64,000 nucleotides of DNA from Robiginitomaculum sp. Lineage in GTDB: Bacteria > Pseudomonadota > Alphaproteobacteria > Caulobacterales > Maricaulaceae. The stretch lies in the NCBI GenBank assembly GCA_021776635.1, contig JAJFFN010000038.1, positions 23,990 through 87,989 on the forward strand, written 5' to 3'. The position numbers and the translations under genes are program-made. Position 1 is the first letter of the stretch; every line of letters starts with the position of its first letter. Below the pieces are notes generated by a model. That model did no database searches, was not told the origin of the DNA, and saw only the letters and a program-made list of their open reading frames with translations. Of the stretch, positions 42,745 to 52,428 are shown piece by piece.

Positions 42745-45700
42745 TCAAGCTTGTAATATGTCATCCCATTTCACATTGTCGAGAACTGTATTTGGTATTT
42801 CCATAATGGTTGGGCCATCTGTCCATAATAAAACTGTGCGTACTTTTTTGTCGGGATATAATTCCCGCACCAAGGCTCTGTAAGCAGCCATCTGGCGGAT
42901 ATATAATTGTGCTACGCCTGCTACAGTTTTAGGCGGCGGACGGTTAGATTTATAGTCCACAATCCAAACGGTATCATTGGTTATACTTAAACGGTCTATT
43001 TGCCCGCTCAGGCGGACATTGTCTGGCAAGCCGGGTGCGCCGCCGGCAAGAGATACCTCTGCTTGTGAGCCAGGTGCAAATATATGTGCAAATTCAGGAT
43101 GTTCTAGTACTGCGAACACCTCTTGCAACAAGATAGCGGCTGCCGTTTTATCCAAACCTTGTTTTTGCAAATAGGATTGTGCTGTACCCGTTCTTTTATC
43201 TGACGGAATTTGCGGCAAGATTTCCAATAGTTTGTGGATATAGTTTCCGCGTGCAAACCGGAGCATGTCATCCGATTTGCTTAACGGCGAGCGTATTTGT
43301 TGGTCAAATTTGTCCGCGTCTTCTGGTTTGATTAATTGTGACGGCGATAAAAATTGAGCTGAAAATGGAGACGGTTTTGCTTTGGCATATATCCATGGGG
43401 GTAGAACCGTTTTGGTTTTGGATATATGTTCTTGTTTATCTGTAGATGACGCACGGTGTCCAAATTGCAACCCATCGCCAAAAGGAGTTTGTATGGGCGT
43501 AATGTCGCTCATGCCCTCTAGCGCGTTTTGTATGCGTCGGTGCCAAGAGTTCTCATGGACTTTTCCATTGCTCTCAAACCCACATATCAAAAGCCGACTT
43601 TCCGCACGCGTTAGCGCAACATAGAGCAGACGCATGGCTTCACGGTCCGCTTCTTTCTGTTTTGCGGTATCCAATTCTTGCAAGGCTTCGGGCGTTTCAT
43701 TTTTTGCAGTGCGCATCACGAAACTATCACCAAATTTGAAAAAAGTATCGCGCGATCTACTCGCAGCTTGTGTGGTGTCCGGTAAAATGACCACGGGAGA
43801 TTCCAGGCCTTTTGAGCCGTGAACAGACATCACTCTGACTTCGTTTTGACCTACATCCATTTCGCGTTTAATAGTGCTTTCGCTCTTTTCAATGTCGTTG
43901 ATGAAGCGTTGTAAAGATGGGGCGCCTCTGCGTTGATGGGAAAGTGCACGAGAGAGAAACACGTCAAGTGCATCTGCTGCTTCAAGGCCCAGGCGGCCAT
44001 AGATATTTTGTAGTAGGCTAGAACCGCTATCTCCTGGTACGAGAGCAAGCGTACGTGCAAAAAATTCATAAGGTGCAAATTTGTTGGCCAAAGATAATAT
44101 ATGTGTGAGGGTTGTACGCTCCGACCCATTCGGCAATGCCGCCCAAAGTGAACTCTTGCGGTTATACGCAATTTCAAATAATTGGTCGTCATCCCATCCA
44201 AATAAAGGACTTTTCAAAACTTCGGCTAAGGATAAATCATCCGCGGGCAGAAGCGTGAATTTTGCAAGCGATAACATATCTTGCACTGCAATCGACTCGG
44301 TTAATTTTAACCTGTCCGCACCTGCGACGGGAACACCCGCTGATTTTAAATTACGGATAACCGCATCAAAAAATTTTGTGCGTTTTTGGACTAGAATCAA
44401 AACGTCCGAAGCCCGCATTGGTCGTGTGTGACCAAGCTTGCGGTCAAACACCGGTTCGTCCGTATCTAGCCAGTGTTTGAGCTGCTTGGAGATTTCTGCA
44501 GCGAGCTTCTCTCTTGAAGACCGCGCGTCAAGCTTGTCGACTGGCGTTGGATTCCATGCTATTTCGCCAGTACCTGTTTCCGGCTTTTGTGAAGCCGGCC
44601 AAAACTCAACAATACCATTGTCCTCACGATTTGCATCATGATATCCTTCATCAGAAACGAGAGGAAATGTGTCTGCATCAAATGTTTCCAATATGCCTTT
44701 GTCTTTGTAATAAATCTGGTCGACTAAATCTAAAATTTGCCGCGTTGAACGAAAGGACATGGACATTTTCACATCTTTTGTATTTGGTTGTTCCTTGGTC
44801 AGGTTTTGAATTTTTTTAAGGAACAGTTCCGGCTCCGCACCTTGAAATCCGTATATGGATTGCTTCTCGTCGCCTACGGCAAATACCGTACGGACCTTTG
44901 TGTTTGCGCCGGTCTGGAAGAATTCGTCGCTGAGCGCGTCTACAATATCCCACTGGGCACTTGATGTATCTTGGGCTTCATCAACCAATATATGATCTAC
45001 GCCATTGTCTAGCTTATAACGAACCCATTCTCTGGCTTTGTTATTTGAGAGTAAATCGCGAGCAAGATAAATCATATCTCCAAAATCAATGACACGGCGT
45101 TGGCGTTTAATTTCTCGGTATCTGGCAGCAGCCAAAATGGCTAAATTATAAGCTGCGGCGTTTAGTTGGAAAAACTGCACTGCTTTAAGCTGGGTATTGG
45201 CCTCAATCATTCGCAAGGCTTCATGTTGATGCCCCGTTTTAGAATTGCCGAATAAAGAAATTGCAACTTCACCAGCCTTAGCCGTTACAATGTTTTTTAA
45301 TGGCTCATTATTTTGTGTAAAAAACATTTTTACATAATGAACAAAGGCGTTTTCTGGGCTTTGTGCTTCCAGAGCGGATATAATATTTTTTGCTCTTTTC
45401 TGGTCATTCACACCGCCATCCATCATATGACGAGCAGCTATACGTAACTGTTCAATAGGGGCTGTTTCCCATGCATCTCTCATGATTTTTTCGGGTGATT
45501 GCGCTGCATCTATATTTAGTAACTTTGCTAATGTATCCGTACCGCCCGCCTCTAGCCACGCATCAATTTTATAAGAATTACCCATAGCCCATCTGTAAAT
45601 ACTGTCTATATCTTGATCATTTTTATGGGTTGCTAGAAGCGCAATATCCTGTGCAAGTTTTTCGTTAGGATTGGCGGTTGCTTCTGTTTCAATATCTATG

Positions 45701-46188
45701 GAAACCTGTTCCTGTATTGCCGCCGCCTCGCGTTCATCTATAGCCTCTGAGCCGGGGGCAATGCCGGCCTCTAAGGGGAAACGTTTTAGCACACGTTCAC
45801 AAAACGCATGTATGGTTTGCACCTTTAGGCCGCCCGGTGTTTCTAGGGCGCGGGCAAATAATGAACGGGCTCTATTTATATCTTTTTTAGCGCGTTTTCC
45901 CGTTTTGTTTTCCAAAGTGTTGAGTTTGGTTGTGAGCTCCTCTTCACTCATGATAGACCAATCACCGAGTGCTGCAAACAGACGTGTTTGCATTTCAGAG
46001 GCCGCAGCTTTGGTATAGGTCAGACACAATATTTTATCTGGCAAAGTACCCGTTAACAATATTCGCGATACACGCTCAACCAAAACACGGGTTTTCCCAG
46101 AACCCGCATTTGCAGAGACAAAAATTGATTGGGCAGGCATGGCAGCCTTGCTTTGCATTTTTAATGCATTTTTATAAGCGACACTCAT
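42745..46188 (-). CDS. addA: Double-strand break repair helicase AddA
   Basis: 1147 residues. UvrD-type helicase plus nuclease of the AddAB (RecBCD-like) complex. Walker A ANAGSGKT at 26-33, the DEAQDTSS Walker B near residue 395, and a helicase motif QKEADREAMRLLYVALTRAESR-type region near 850 are visible. The C-terminal RecB-like nuclease has the catalytic IVDYKSN motif (about 1100). It resects ends until a Chi site is met. It overlaps addB by 4 bases. Confidence 0.96.
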   Translation of the reverse strand: MSVAYKNALKMQSKAAMPAQSIFVSANAGSGKTRVLVERVSRILLTGTLPDKILCLTYTKAAASEMQTRLFAALGDWSIMSEEELTTKLNTLENKTGKRAKKDINRARSLFARALETPGGLKVQTIHAFCERVLKRFPLEAGIAPGSEAIDEREAAAIQEQVSIDIETEATANPNEKLAQDIALLATHKNDQDIDSIYRWAMGNSYKIDAWLEAGGTDTLAKLLNIDAAQSPEKIMRDAWETAPIEQLRIAARHMMDGGVNDQKRAKNIISALEAQSPENAFVHYVKMFFTQNNEPLKNIVTAKAGEVAISLFGNSKTGHQHEALRMIEANTQLKAVQFFQLNAAAYNLAILAAARYREIKRQRRVIDFGDMIYLARDLLSNNKAREWVRYKLDNGVDHILVDEAQDTSSAQWDIVDALSDEFFQTGANTKVRTVFAVGDEKQSIYGFQGAEPELFLKKIQNLTKEQPNTKDVKMSMSFRSTRQILDLVDQIYYKDKGILETFDADTFPLVSDEGYHDANREDNGIVEFWPASQKPETGTGEIAWNPTPVDKLDARSSREKLAAEISKQLKHWLDTDEPVFDRKLGHTRPMRASDVLILVQKRTKFFDAVIRNLKSAGVPVAGADRLKLTESIAVQDMLSLAKFTLLPADDLSLAEVLKSPLFGWDDDQLFEIAYNRKSSLWAALPNGSERTTLTHILSLANKFAPYEFFARTLALVPGDSGSSLLQNIYGRLGLEAADALDVFLSRALSHQRRGAPSLQRFINDIEKSESTIKREMDVGQNEVRVMSVHGSKGLESPVVILPDTTQAASRSRDTFFKFGDSFVMRTAKNETPEALQELDTAKQKEADREAMRLLYVALTRAESRLLICGFESNGKVHENSWHRRIQNALEGMSDITPIQTPFGDGLQFGHRASSTDKQEHISKTKTVLPPWIYAKAKPSPFSAQFLSPSQLIKPEDADKFDQQIRSPLSKSDDMLRFARGNYIHKLLEILPQIPSDKRTGTAQSYLQKQGLDKTAAAILLQEVFAVLEHPEFAHIFAPGSQAEVSLAGGAPGLPDNVRLSGQIDRLSITNDTVWIVDYKSNRPPPKTVAGVAQLYIRQMAAYRALVRELYPDKKVRTVLLWTDGPTIMEIPNTVLDNVKWDDILQA

Positions 46189-49148
46189 TTATCATCACCA
46201 GTTGTGGCCCATTCAGCCCGCCGCGCAAGGTGGTCATAATCCCCATATGTGTTCTCGAACTGTGCGCGAGGTTGGGAGAAGTATTTGCTCTCTTGCGTGT
46301 CAAAATGCGCGATTAGTTTTTGCAAATCATCCAATGCATCACTGGCATATTCGTCCGCGTCTTTTTGGAATTTATTTGGCGGCGAAGTGACCAGTGAATA
46401 TTCTTTGTCGTCTGGTTTTATATAAAGATAGTCTGTTGCTTCTGCTTTGTTTCCAAGAGCGCCATAACCAACCATGACACCAAGCAACGGCATTTGTGGA
46501 TCGAACCCTGCCTGCACTTCTTTATATTTGGGATATGCTCCGGTTTTGTAATCGATTATCGCCGTATCCGTGCCTTTACGTTCTATCCTATCTGCAATCC
46601 CGGTTAATATGAATGGTTCTTTGTTAGTCGGGAGTTCAAGACGTCCCTTTTTTTCAACACTAATTTTAGTCCAGCCATCTGTTTTGCGTTTTGATGCCCA
46701 ATCCACACTCCACTGCGCCAAAGCATCTATACGGACATTCATACGCGCAAAATTGTGGGGTTCGTACCCTGCCTTGTTTAGTTCTTGTTTTAGCAATGTC
46801 GTCATGCGCTCAGAACTCGCATTGTCAATGTGCTCCAAAGCCGCATGAACTGCCAGCCCGTATTCACGGCCTCCCATTGCTTGGTCAAGAGGGTCGAGTA
46901 CATAGAGCCCCAAGATTTTTTGCGCATAAATAGAATAAGGATCACGTATCCATTTAGATATCTGAGTGACAGATAACCCACGTTTTTTTGGCCATCGTTT
47001 TTCGAGTGGCGGGCAGGGCGCAGGGCGTTTTGCGGGCTTTGGAATATCATGATTTGCATCTATAGCTCTTGCCCATGCAAGCCATGGAGTTGTCGGCTTA
47101 AGTATTTCATCAATGGGGGTATCAAGTGCACCGCGCGCCAATGTTGTGAGGCGCCACAACCAACGAGATTGTACAGTTGGTCCATCATCTCCCCGTTCTG
47201 CGCGGGTCATTATTACATTGGGTTTTGAAGCCAAAGCTTCGAAGTCATGGGCAGCCAATCCAAACCTTCTTTCGGGGGCCGACAAGCCTATAGTTTTACG
47301 CATACCGGGGGATAGCACTGGATGCGGTGTCGGATGCGCTGGCCAAACGCCTTCATTTAGTCCGCCCAAGATAATTGTATCTGCCTCGATCATACGGGCT
47401 TCGAGTGGACCTAAGATTTGCAGACGGTCTTCTGTTCCAAAGCGCGGACGGGCGACACGACCCCGCATGAGATGTGAAACCAGGCGCATATATGTGTCGC
47501 CGTTCATGGGTGCAAGACATTCACCATGTTCAAGGATTTCTTCCATGAGTTGTGCGGATTTTTCCCCAGATTCGCCGCACCACAAGTTTTTCGCGCCACC
47601 AGCTAGTAATTCTAATAATGCCGCATGAGATTTAGCAAGCGCCGTCGCGTTCGTATTCGCCTTTAGTTGATTGTGTAAGGGCGTGAGAGCTTGTTGAATA
47701 TCTTGCAATAAACGCAACGCATCTGGAAATTTGTTATCAAGGCGCAAAGCGACATCGTCTAATGATTTTGGGCGTATGCCGCGAAATGCGGCAACTTCAA
47801 GTCTATCCCAGTCTTTGCGGTGGTTATTGCGAAATCTGAAGAGAGCGTGTTTGACGAGTGCAGACAGCGCTATTGGGTCGAACGGGTTGTTTGCGGCTTC
47901 TAGGCTGAGCGAAATAAATGCACCGTGCCTTGTTTCTTCGAGAGGTTCACCAGCAGAGCTATCCACTTCGACATTCCACCGTGATAACTTGGCGCGAACA
48001 CGCCTGGCAAGGCTGGGATCCGGTGTGACGAGGGCGCAAGTTTTGTCAATATGTTCAAGAGTTTCGCGCATAACAAGAGCAATGACACTCGCTTCTTCTT
48101 CGGATGTGCTTGCTTGGATAAGGGAAAGACCAGATAAGCCTTTTTGAATGGCATGTCCGTCGCCAGTGCTGTTCGCTATACGCGCAATCCGGGCAGGCCA
48201 ATCAAATGTAGAATGTGCAGGAATAAGAGCGTGGGATAAAATACGCGTACGCAAAGCGGCCTTGCTCTCAGTTTTACCGCCTGGCCATGTGGGGACTTCA
48301 GAACGGCTGATTTTCAAGGTTTCCAAGAGGTTCTTCAAGGATGCTTGTGGGTGTTGGTCGTCAATTTTATTCCATACATCGACTTCATCAATATTTATGT
48401 CTAGCCCCGGTAATACAATCAAACCTTTTGGAAGATTAGCTACAGTTTTGATTAAATTGGCTGTTGCCTTAAGTGTACCTGTAGAACCGGCAATAATCAC
48501 AGGGTGATTAGGTGGGTTTACTTGCCAGATTTTTGCAGCTTTTTTGAGGAGTGTGACCCGCCGCGCCATAGGTTCGGTTAAGCCGTTGTCTTTAAGAAAT
48601 TGCGGCCAATATGTTGTCACAATTTTTGCAAATTTGGCTGCGTCTTGAAAATGCGCCGATAATGTGTAAAATTTTTCGTCCAATTTGGCAAATGCAGTGA
48701 CGTCTATCTCTTCCGTAGCAAGGTCAATCAATAACCGAGCAAGGGGCTCTGCCATGGCAAAAGCGCTTGCGGCATCAGGCTTGGAACCTTCATACTGCAT
48801 CTTGGCTGCGACCAATTTTGCAAGCTCAAATTGGTGTCTTACCGGGTCTATGGCTGGTGGTATATCAATATCTATAGTGCCAGTTGTAAATGGAGGCTCG
48901 TCTTCGTCCATATCAGCTAGCGGTCGCATGAGAGGCAATAAGGTCGCACGTCCACTAGACAGCTTGACGAATTCATCAGCCAATGCCCGTACTGCACGGC
49001 GGGTCGGGAGTAATACCAGGGCTTTGGATAAATCATCACCAAGTGCGAAGTGTAAACCTTTTGCGAGATTATGTAAGAAAGGTTCGCCGGACGGCATTGT
49101 ATAGACACAAGGATCATTTAAATTGAATAAACCTTTGTATGTATTCAT
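46185..49148 (-). CDS. addB: Double-strand break repair protein AddB
   Basis: 987 residues. AddB is the second subunit: a non-ATPase helicase-like scaffold with a C-terminal nuclease. The nuclease motif TAIIDYKTGAYPK lies near residue 890. LLPTRRAVRALADEF near residue 45 matches the inactivated helicase N-terminus. The length is normal for the alphaproteobacterial form. It starts 4 bases inside the murU-like gene end and leads directly to addA. Confidence 0.95.
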   Translation of the reverse strand: MNTYKGLFNLNDPCVYTMPSGEPFLHNLAKGLHFALGDDLSKALVLLPTRRAVRALADEFVKLSSGRATLLPLMRPLADMDEDEPPFTTGTIDIDIPPAIDPVRHQFELAKLVAAKMQYEGSKPDAASAFAMAEPLARLLIDLATEEIDVTAFAKLDEKFYTLSAHFQDAAKFAKIVTTYWPQFLKDNGLTEPMARRVTLLKKAAKIWQVNPPNHPVIIAGSTGTLKATANLIKTVANLPKGLIVLPGLDINIDEVDVWNKIDDQHPQASLKNLLETLKISRSEVPTWPGGKTESKAALRTRILSHALIPAHSTFDWPARIARIANSTGDGHAIQKGLSGLSLIQASTSEEEASVIALVMRETLEHIDKTCALVTPDPSLARRVRAKLSRWNVEVDSSAGEPLEETRHGAFISLSLEAANNPFDPIALSALVKHALFRFRNNHRKDWDRLEVAAFRGIRPKSLDDVALRLDNKFPDALRLLQDIQQALTPLHNQLKANTNATALAKSHAALLELLAGGAKNLWCGESGEKSAQLMEEILEHGECLAPMNGDTYMRLVSHLMRGRVARPRFGTEDRLQILGPLEARMIEADTIILGGLNEGVWPAHPTPHPVLSPGMRKTIGLSAPERRFGLAAHDFEALASKPNVIMTRAERGDDGPTVQSRWLWRLTTLARGALDTPIDEILKPTTPWLAWARAIDANHDIPKPAKRPAPCPPLEKRWPKKRGLSVTQISKWIRDPYSIYAQKILGLYVLDPLDQAMGGREYGLAVHAALEHIDNASSERMTTLLKQELNKAGYEPHNFARMNVRIDALAQWSVDWASKRKTDGWTKISVEKKGRLELPTNKEPFILTGIADRIERKGTDTAIIDYKTGAYPKYKEVQAGFDPQMPLLGVMVGYGALGNKAEATDYLYIKPDDKEYSLVTSPPNKFQKDADEYASDALDDLQKLIAHFDTQESKYFSQPRAQFENTYGDYDHLARRAEWATTGDDK

Positions 49149-49897
49149 GATTTACCCATTTCATTTTTCTGAACTATCACGGCCTCAGCAGCTTTGTGGG
49201 CACTTGGGTCACCTACATGCATCCAGAAGCCGGGCAAGACATGGCCGTAAGCTTTGCGCTTTTTCAGTGTTTCGTCCCATATTTTGTTACGCGAAAACTT
49301 CTCGGTTGTATACGGTCGGGCCAATTTTGGCTTAAAAATCTCTACACCGGAATAAAACCAATTTGAGCCAGCTTTACCCGCGCGAGAAATTTGGCCGTTT
49401 GTTGCTAAATTGAAATCCCCGCGGCCTTCAAGCCCCAACGTTGCATGGCGCGGCGCGAGTAAAAACAATTCATCCATTTTACTTGCGTCCCATTTACGCA
49501 TCATACCACCCAACACATCTTCAAAACCAATCCACATCGCATCAATATTACAAATAAAAATCGGGTCGTCACCGAGTAACGGAATGGCTTTTACAACACC
49601 ACCTCCTGTTTCTAGTAGTTCTGTGCGCTCGTCGGAAATAATTATTTTAGGCCCGCCTTTTCGCTTACGCAAGTGCGCTTCTAAATCATCTGCAAACGCA
49701 TGGACATTGACAATGGCCCGCTTGACGCCAACTTGTTCTAGCCTATCGAGCGTATGATCAACCAGCATTTTTCCGCCGACTTTGACCATGGCCTTGCACG
49801 TCGTATTCGTAAGTGGGCGCAAGCGTGTCCCGTGACCAGCGGCCATGACCATTGCTGTGCGAATAGGCACATCTTTTGAAGGGGTCGGAATAATCAT
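49145..49897 (-). CDS. murU: MurNAc-1-phosphate uridylyltransferase-like nucleotidyltransferase
   Basis: 250 residues. The N-terminal MVMAAGHGTRLRPLTN (16-31) with a following Lys in AMVKVGGKML is the nucleotidyltransferase signature of MurU/GlmU-like enzymes. FICNIDAMW carries the metal-binding Asp. MurU makes UDP-MurNAc from recycled MurNAc-1-phosphate, a route that bypasses MurA and lowers fosfomycin sensitivity. The neighbour AmgK-like kinase supports the assignment; a GDP-mannose or glucose-1-P type could not be excluded on sequence alone. Confidence 0.85.
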   Translation of the reverse strand: MIIPTPSKDVPIRTAMVMAAGHGTRLRPLTNTTCKAMVKVGGKMLVDHTLDRLEQVGVKRAIVNVHAFADDLEAHLRKRKGGPKIIISDERTELLETGGGVVKAIPLLGDDPIFICNIDAMWIGFEDVLGGMMRKWDASKMDELFLLAPRHATLGLEGRGDFNLATNGQISRAGKAGSNWFYSGVEIFKPKLARPYTTEKFSRNKIWDETLKKRKAYGHVLPGFWMHVGDPSAHKAAEAVIVQKNEMGKS

Positions 49898-50952
49898 GTG
49901 TTGGTCTTTAGAACATTTGGTGCGTAATTTGTTACCCAGTGATACAATTTAGACAGTACAGGATGAGAAATATCACGAGTGAAATGTTCTGCGACACGGG
50001 GTATCATGTCAAGATAGCGCTTTTTACCATCTCTGCGCGCCAGGCGCACGAAAACACCAAGAATTTTTGCATTTCTTTGGGCTGCTTGCACGGCATAGGC
50101 TGCACGGAAGCTTTCATCATCAGATATGCCGGCATTTGCGCAAAATTGAGAAATAAGACTGTCAACTATTTTCAAATCAACATCCCGCCGCGCATCTTCT
50201 AGCAAGGAGACCAAATCGTAGCTTGGGTGGGCAATTAAGGCGTCTTGAAAGTCAATCAGTCCGATTTTAGATGTAGCTTCGCGATTTGGCAGCCAAAAAA
50301 TATTATCCGCGTGAAAATCCCGAAGTGCCAATCCGTGAGCAAGGCCATGGGCATAGGCGTCCAAATGGTCGAAGCATTCCTCCCATATGGAATACCAAGC
50401 TTCTTTGGCGTTCTGGTCTACGGTACCGCCAAATTCTGGAACATACCACTCTAAAAACAAATCGGCCTCTGTTTGCAAGGCTAGACTATCATAGTTGCGT
50501 AAATGCCATTGAGTACCGCGTGCTTGCAATTGAGCTGAAAAACTACTTCGGTATAGGGCAGCGAGACAATCAATGGCATGACCATAGAGCTGTTTCTCTT
50601 TTTCAGGCTCATTTGCCAGAATTTGGGAGAATAAATCTGCGCCTAAGTCCTCAAGCAATATAAAACCATTGTTAGGATCTGCTGCCAAGATATTTGGGGC
50701 AGAAAATCCACGTCTTGTTAATGCTGTTGCCAGACAAATAAATGCATTCGGATCAGAACCTGCCAGCTTTGCGGCTATATTATATGGTTCTTTGTGCGGC
50801 TTAAAAGGCGCGTTCATGAGAACAACTTTCTCAGGCCCTCTTGTTAACCGCTCATATGAACGGGAGGATGCGTCACCTGGAAAGGAGGATCGTTTTGCGT
50901 CTCCCCAGCCGTTTTTGTGTAAGAATTGTTCAATCAACTGCTCACGCGTCAT
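49894..50952 (-). CDS. amgK: AmgK-like MurNAc/GlcNAc kinase (aminoglycoside phosphotransferase fold)
   Basis: 352 residues. The phosphotransferase fold is shown by the catalytic loop LRDFHADNIFW (about 214-224) and the metal-binding LIDFQDA (about 235-241). LEDLGADLF is near residue 97. Adjacent AmgK and MurU homologues define the anomeric sugar kinase recycling pathway, so MurNAc or GlcNAc is the expected substrate. It overlaps tsaE by 11 bases and murU by 4. Alphaproteobacteria with this pair sit in the tsaE-amgK-murU-addB-addA block. Confidence 0.87.
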   Translation of the reverse strand: MTREQLIEQFLHKNGWGDAKRSSFPGDASSRSYERLTRGPEKVVLMNAPFKPHKEPYNIAAKLAGSDPNAFICLATALTRRGFSAPNILAADPNNGFILLEDLGADLFSQILANEPEKEKQLYGHAIDCLAALYRSSFSAQLQARGTQWHLRNYDSLALQTEADLFLEWYVPEFGGTVDQNAKEAWYSIWEECFDHLDAYAHGLAHGLALRDFHADNIFWLPNREATSKIGLIDFQDALIAHPSYDLVSLLEDARRDVDLKIVDSLISQFCANAGISDDESFRAAYAVQAAQRNAKILGVFVRLARRDGKKRYLDMIPRVAEHFTRDISHPVLSKLYHWVTNYAPNVLKTNT

Positions 50953-51397
50953 TTAATCGAGCTTTCCATTCATCATTACCTGTAAGAATTGCGACCCGAC
51001 TATCATCTTTTTTATTTAGCGCAACCGTCAATTCATTTCCCCTAAGTAATCCCTCTATGCGTTCTGGCCATTCTATCAAGCACACGCCACTCTCTAGTGC
51101 TTCTTCAATACCCAATTCCCAAACTTCATTTTCCTGCTGCAACCGATAAAGGTCAAAATGCCAAATTTCAAATTCGTCTGCATCATAAGTTTGCACAAGT
51201 GTATAGGTTGGACTTGGGACTTCGACCTTACCAAGCAATGAACAGATCAAACCGCGGGCCCAAGTTGTTTTACCAGCCCCTAAATCACCCTTTAGCAAGA
51301 TTGCATCACCGGCTCGCAATTTGGGGGCAAGCCAAGCACCCAATCTCATAGTTGCCTTTTCGTCCGCCAAGTTAACTGTTTTGATGATTCTGCTCAT
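50942..51397 (-). CDS. tsaE: tRNA threonylcarbamoyladenosine biosynthesis ATPase TsaE
   Basis: 151 residues from ATG 51397, which places the Walker A GDLGAGKTTWARG at residues 35-47; a longer open frame to 51523 adds 42 residues unlike the family and is rejected. SPTYTLVQTYD and the HFDLYRL motif follow. TsaE is the ATPase that cycles the TsaBD complex making t6A37 in tRNAs that read ANN codons. It is divergent from the ferredoxin gene, with 119 bases between the two starts. Confidence 0.94.
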   Translation of the reverse strand: MSRIIKTVNLADEKATMRLGAWLAPKLRAGDAILLKGDLGAGKTTWARGLICSLLGKVEVPSPTYTLVQTYDADEFEIWHFDLYRLQQENEVWELGIEEALESGVCLIEWPERIEGLLRGNELTVALNKKDDSRVAILTGNDEWKARLNDA

Positions 51398-51516
51398 ACT
51401 ACTTATTAGAATAATGCGACCATGTGGTGCAAGTGTTGCTAAGGGCTTGCATTTTGTTTTCTGCCAACTACATACGGTTTGAAAATATTTCTTACGAGAA
51501 TAAATCTGGAGACACC

Positions 51517-51834
51517 ATGGCAAAGATTACATTTATAGACGAAAGCGGCACTAAACGAGAGGTCGAGGCCAAAGCGGGGCAATCAATTATGGAAGTAGCG
51601 GTCGCCAACATGGTTCCTGGCATTGATGCAGATTGTGGTGGCGCTTGTGCCTGTGCCACATGTCATGTTTATGTTGATGAAAATTGGGCCGCTAAGATAA
51701 AAGCTAAAGATGATATGGAAGAAAGCATGCTCGATTTTGCCGAAGATGTTTGTGAACACTCCCGCCTTTCTTGTCAAATACTTGTCACAGATGAACTTGA
51801 CGGTATCGTGGTTACTACTCCCGAAAGTCAGTAA
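51517..51834 (+). CDS. [2Fe-2S] ferredoxin
   Basis: 105 residues from ATG 51517 with GGAGA upstream. Cluster ligands are Cys40, Cys46 and Cys49 ([14 protein letters not shown]) and Cys86, the adrenodoxin/ISC ferredoxin pattern; Cys44 and Cys79 are extra. The ferredoxin carries electrons for monooxygenases or cluster assembly. The region has no isc genes nearby, so its partner is unknown. It is divergent from tsaE. Confidence 0.95.
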   Translation: MAKITFIDESGTKREVEAKAGQSIMEVAVANMVPGIDADCGGACACATCHVYVDENWAAKIKAKDDMEESMLDFAEDVCEHSRLSCQILVTDELDGIVVTTPESQ

Positions 51835-51927
51835 TCAAAATAAGTATTGTAAGCATGCAAAATTGTAGCTTTTCGTAGACTATAATATCTGTTATAGGCT
51901 CTTATTTACAAAAATTAGGGGATTATC

Positions 51928-52350
51928 ATGGGTGCACTTTCACAAACACAAACAGCTTTGCTAGGCTATATTGGCATATTTCTAATCATTCTGTTTATTC
52001 TGGCAGTGTTGCGTACCATACTGACCTTGAAGGGTGTGAAAAAGGCCAACGATTTTGCCCCGACAGGAGAGGATGTAGGAGAGTTTTCGCGTAGATTAGT
52101 CCGTGCACACGCTAATATGTACGAATTTTTCCCCGTTTATGGCGGTGTGCTTTTATTTGCATTGGCATCGGGACAATCGGAAATTACCAATGGTTTGGCC
52201 TTGATATTCCTTGGTGCGCGGGGTGTTCAAACACTTATTCATGTTATATCGACCAGCATTCTAGCCGTACAGGCACGGTTCTTTTTCTTCTTAGTGCAAT
52301 TCTTTATTGCAGGTTATTGGACTTCGCAGTTTTTAGGTATTTTCGGCTAA
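51928..52350 (+). CDS. MAPEG family membrane protein
   Basis: 140 residues with four hydrophobic helices (about 10-32, 66-85, 90-108, 115-137). RLVRAHANMYEFFPVYGGVLLF has the Arg/Asn/Glu pattern of the MAPEG glutathione site. AGGGGATT precedes the ATG. It differs from the MAPEG protein at 37925, so the two look like distinct paralogues. Function unknown. Confidence 0.85.
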   Translation: MGALSQTQTALLGYIGIFLIILFILAVLRTILTLKGVKKANDFAPTGEDVGEFSRRLVRAHANMYEFFPVYGGVLLFALASGQSEITNGLALIFLGARGVQTLIHVISTSILAVQARFFFFLVQFFIAGYWTSQFLGIFG

Positions 52351-52428
52351 TACACGAAATTTATCTCTGATAATGATGATTAAGTGCGTCTTCTTGCATG
52401 TGCTAAATCTTAGTTTATAAGTGTTTGA

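Noticed and set aside
51398..51523. Longer tsaE N-terminus
   Set aside because: The extra residues do not match TsaE and would run across the promoter region of the divergent ferredoxin gene.
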